Assembly: GCF_013327855.1 (NCBI RefSeq)
Contig: NZ_JABUMX010000002.1
Location: forward strand, 682,001 to 746,000
DNA from: Phyllobacterium pellucidum
GTDB lineage: Bacteria; Pseudomonadota; Alphaproteobacteria; Rhizobiales; Rhizobiaceae
DNA: 64,000 nt
Direction of reading: 5' to 3'
Shown: positions 62,232 to 64,000 of the stretch, piece after piece
Layout of the letters: the number at the start of each line of letters is the position of its first letter
Numbering within the stretch: the stretch's first letter is position 1
Made by a program: the position numbers and the translations under genes
Notes under the pieces: generated by a model
Databases searched by the model: none
What the model saw: the letters and a program-made list of their open reading frames with translations, nothing else
Told to the model about the DNA's origin: nothing

Positions 62232-63428
62232 ATGGGAACTGATGCGATGCGGGACGTTTCAGCAGCGGGCGATTCGTGGCCCGTCGTGGTCGGTGCGATC
62301 GCCGCGCAGGTGATCGGCGGACTGGTGCCGCAAATGGCGCCCTTCCTTATCAGCGGAATGATGGACGGGCTTTCGCTTTCAGAGCGTGACGCAGGCTTTG
62401 TCGCCTTCGTGGAGTTCCTAACCCTTGCTGCCACTGCGATTCTAATTGCGCCTGTTCTGCCCCGGTTTTCCTATAGGAGCGTCTGCCTCGCCGCCGTTGC
62501 TTTGACACTGTTGGCGCAAGGAGCGTCGATCTTTAGCACTTCTCTCGGATCGCTCGCATTTCTTCGCGGCTTCGCGGGTGTCGGGGAAGGCGCAATCTAC
62601 GCTGTGTCGCTTTCCATTGTCGCTTCCCGGTGCAGAAACCCGGATAAGGTTTACGGCTACTTTCAGGTCGTCTGGGCGCTTGGAAGCGTTGGGCTCTTCG
62701 CTATTGGCGGCCAACTCACCGCCGCATTCGCACATCGGGGCATTTTTGCATTTATCGCGGGGGTCACTCTCGCACTCTCCCCATTGCTGCTCCTCATTCC
62801 GAGCGACCGCGCCCGAAACGTGCACCGATATTCGGCGGCCGGGGTGGCGGCCCCGCCTTTGATCGGCGTCATGACGTTCACGGCCATCGTGCTTTATCTG
62901 GCGGCTTCCGCTGCGGTCTACACCTTCAGCGCGCCTCTCGGCGAGCGCGCCGGTCTCGACACATCGCAAGTGAGCTATGCGCTGACCATCGCATCGCTGA
63001 TCGGGCTCCTGGGCGCTGGTGCCGCCACCGTTCTCAACTTGCGCTGGGGCCGGGCAATTCCGATCACAGGGTTTTGTATCGGTTTCGCCATCATCACAAT
63101 TGCGCTCTGCTTCTCGCAAAGCGCGATTGTCTATCTGGTCGCTCTCATCGCGTCGGTGGTGATCTACTATTTTTCAATCCCGTATCTTTTTGGTCTTTCA
63201 GCAGCACTTGACCGCAGCGGCCGTTGGGCGGCAGCGGCGGGTTCGGCCTATCTGCTTGGCTTCGCAGCAGGCCCGCTGATCGCTGGTGCGACGATCACGG
63301 CCGCGGGCTACGCCGGACTCGCCGCGGCTTGCGTGGCAATCACCGCCGGGGCATGGGCGCTGGCGATGGCGGTCAATCGCCGCCTTCGCGAAACGACTGG
63401 TACTGGAACGACTGAAGCTCCGGCTTGA
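62232..63428 (+). CDS. MFS transporter
   Basis: 398 aa from ATG 62232, with GGGAGGG 6 nt upstream. Twelve hydrophobic helices in two halves. The loop between helices 2 and 3 is short (LPRFSYRSVCL), a reduced version of MFS motif A, and helix 4 contains FLRGFAGVGEGAIYAVSLSI. It is 40 bp after the small membrane protein gene. The substrate cannot be inferred. Confidence 0.85.
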   Translation: MGTDAMRDVSAAGDSWPVVVGAIAAQVIGGLVPQMAPFLISGMMDGLSLSERDAGFVAFVEFLTLAATAILIAPVLPRFSYRSVCLAAVALTLLAQGASIFSTSLGSLAFLRGFAGVGEGAIYAVSLSIVASRCRNPDKVYGYFQVVWALGSVGLFAIGGQLTAAFAHRGIFAFIAGVTLALSPLLLLIPSDRARNVHRYSAAGVAAPPLIGVMTFTAIVLYLAASAAVYTFSAPLGERAGLDTSQVSYALTIASLIGLLGAGAATVLNLRWGRAIPITGFCIGFAIITIALCFSQSAIVYLVALIASVVIYYFSIPYLFGLSAALDRSGRWAAAAGSAYLLGFAAGPLIAGATITAAGYAGLAAACVAITAGAWALAMAVNRRLRETTGTGTTEAPA

Positions 63429-63480
63429 AACTGCCGTGCAGGTTCGAGCGCACGCGCTGCCGAAGCCGCCGCCGCATTGT

Positions 63481-64000
63481 TCAAAATGCCATGGCCGGTC
63501 GATGCGAGATTGCGAGGCGGCCAGCATCCGCAATTTTGGCAGGATAGGGCTGAGCTTCCACGGAATTGCGCACGCCTTCAGGCAGCGCCTCCCAGACGTG
63601 AACGAGTTCGCCGACTGATGTGAGCTTCATCTTGCGCATGACGTTGCAGCGGTGAAGTTTTACGGTGATTTCGCTGATGCCAAGGCAGAATGCGATCTGT
63701 TTGTTCAGACGGCCAATCGCGACCTCCTGCATCACCTGACGCTCGCGTGGTGTGAGCAGCGCAAATTTGCTCAGGTGGTCGGTAACGATCCGCGCCTGGG
63801 CGCGCTGCTTGGCATCGCGGTCAATTCCCGCGGCTATGGCATCGAGCAACGTCTGGTCGCGTACCGGTTTGGTGAGGAAGTCTACCGCTCCGGCCTTCAT
63901 CGCCTGAACGGACATCGGGATGTCGCCATGGGCGGTAAGAAAGATAATCGGCTTTTCATCGCCGCTTTCCAGGAGCCGATGCTGGAGATCGAGACCGCTC
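63481..64000 (-). CDS. FixJ/NarL-type response regulator (5' end beyond window)
   Basis: 173 codons are visible; the N-terminus lies outside the window. The visible receiver end has IIFLTAHGDIPMSVQAMKAG and FLTKPV (conserved Thr and Lys), followed by a LuxR-type helix-turn-helix LTPRERQVMQEVAIGRLNKQ and ISEITVKLHRCNVMRKM. Layout is that of FixJ-family regulators such as those of oxygen, redox or dicarboxylate signalling. The kinase partner is probably beyond the window. Confidence 0.9.
   Translation of the reverse strand, partial: SGLDLQHRLLESGDEKPIIFLTAHGDIPMSVQAMKAGAVDFLTKPVRDQTLLDAIAAGIDRDAKQRAQARIVTDHLSKFALLTPRERQVMQEVAIGRLNKQIAFCLGISEITVKLHRCNVMRKMKLTSVGELVHVWEALPEGVRNSVEAQPYPAKIADAGRLAISHRPAMAF

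Overview
The window looks like chromosomal DNA of a GC-rich alphaproteobacterium of the order Hyphomicrobiales (Rhizobiales), probably near Phyllobacterium, Brucella/Ochrobactrum or Mesorhizobium. Pointers are the acidic RpoD with its long N-terminal insert, the dnaG-rpoD pair, many rhizobial-type conserved proteins (DUF1344, DUF2147, DUF1254, SIMPL, UPF0114, UPF0260) and an HWE histidine kinase. The genus call is an inference from gene content; no rRNA is present.

Layout. 1-7.5 kb: a minus-strand operon for an iron/AfuABC-type ABC importer (binding protein, fused permease, ATPase) followed by an inositol-monophosphatase-family phosphatase, with a divergent LacI-type regulator; a permease cut by the window edge lies further along. 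7.5-15.5 kb: signalling genes (GGDEF cyclase, NtrY-like kinase without NtrX, PAS-HWE kinase), a cupin protein, and two enzymes with altered active sites (a peptide-deformylase-like protein and a low-molecular-weight phosphatase-like protein lacking its catalytic Cys). 15.8-21.4 kb: phosphoethanolamine transferase plus an OmpR/HK pair (EptA-PmrAB-like), then an L,D-transpeptidase and lipoproteins. 21.5-24.4 kb: an ICMT-like methyltransferase, a lone E2-type acyltransferase domain, an SDR with a SEC-C tail, and a DUF2147 protein. 24.4-29.3 kb: an HtrA-like protease, two tandem DUF1254 proteins and a DUF1344 protein.

29.4-32.2 kb is a small AT-richer island at the 3' end of a tRNA-Ile2(CAU) gene, marked by repeated copies of the tRNA end. 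It carries an uncharacterised gene coupled to an XRE-ImmA/IrrE gene, and a possible integrase remnant.

32.3-45.5 kb is the most unusual metabolic block. A SorC-family regulator, a glucitol-type sugar PTS (GutM, IIC, IIBC, IIA) with its own HPr-EI fusion, a Rossmann/SAF oxidoreductase (COG4091-like), acetoin-dehydrogenase-type AcoA-AcoB-AcoC, and a HAD phosphatase lie together. The PTS operon and the SAF-aco operon have near-identical promoter/operator elements, about 60 bp upstream of each first gene, so they are probably one regulon for an unknown polyol or sugar.

45.5-64 kb: envelope and housekeeping genes (SIMPL protein, OmpA/TolA-like protein, UPF0114 protein, rpoD, dnaG), a Na/Pi cotransporter with an upstream Pho-box-like repeat, a large RTX-repeat protein, a HAD phosphatase, a DUF1003 protein, FTR1-like membrane proteins, an MFS transporter and a response regulator cut by the window end. 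Just downstream of the DUF1003 gene, on the minus strand, three consecutive hairpins each show a CCTCCTCCC loop behind a good promoter: a clear candidate for a 'cuckoo'/CcsR-type anti-Shine-Dalgarno small RNA.
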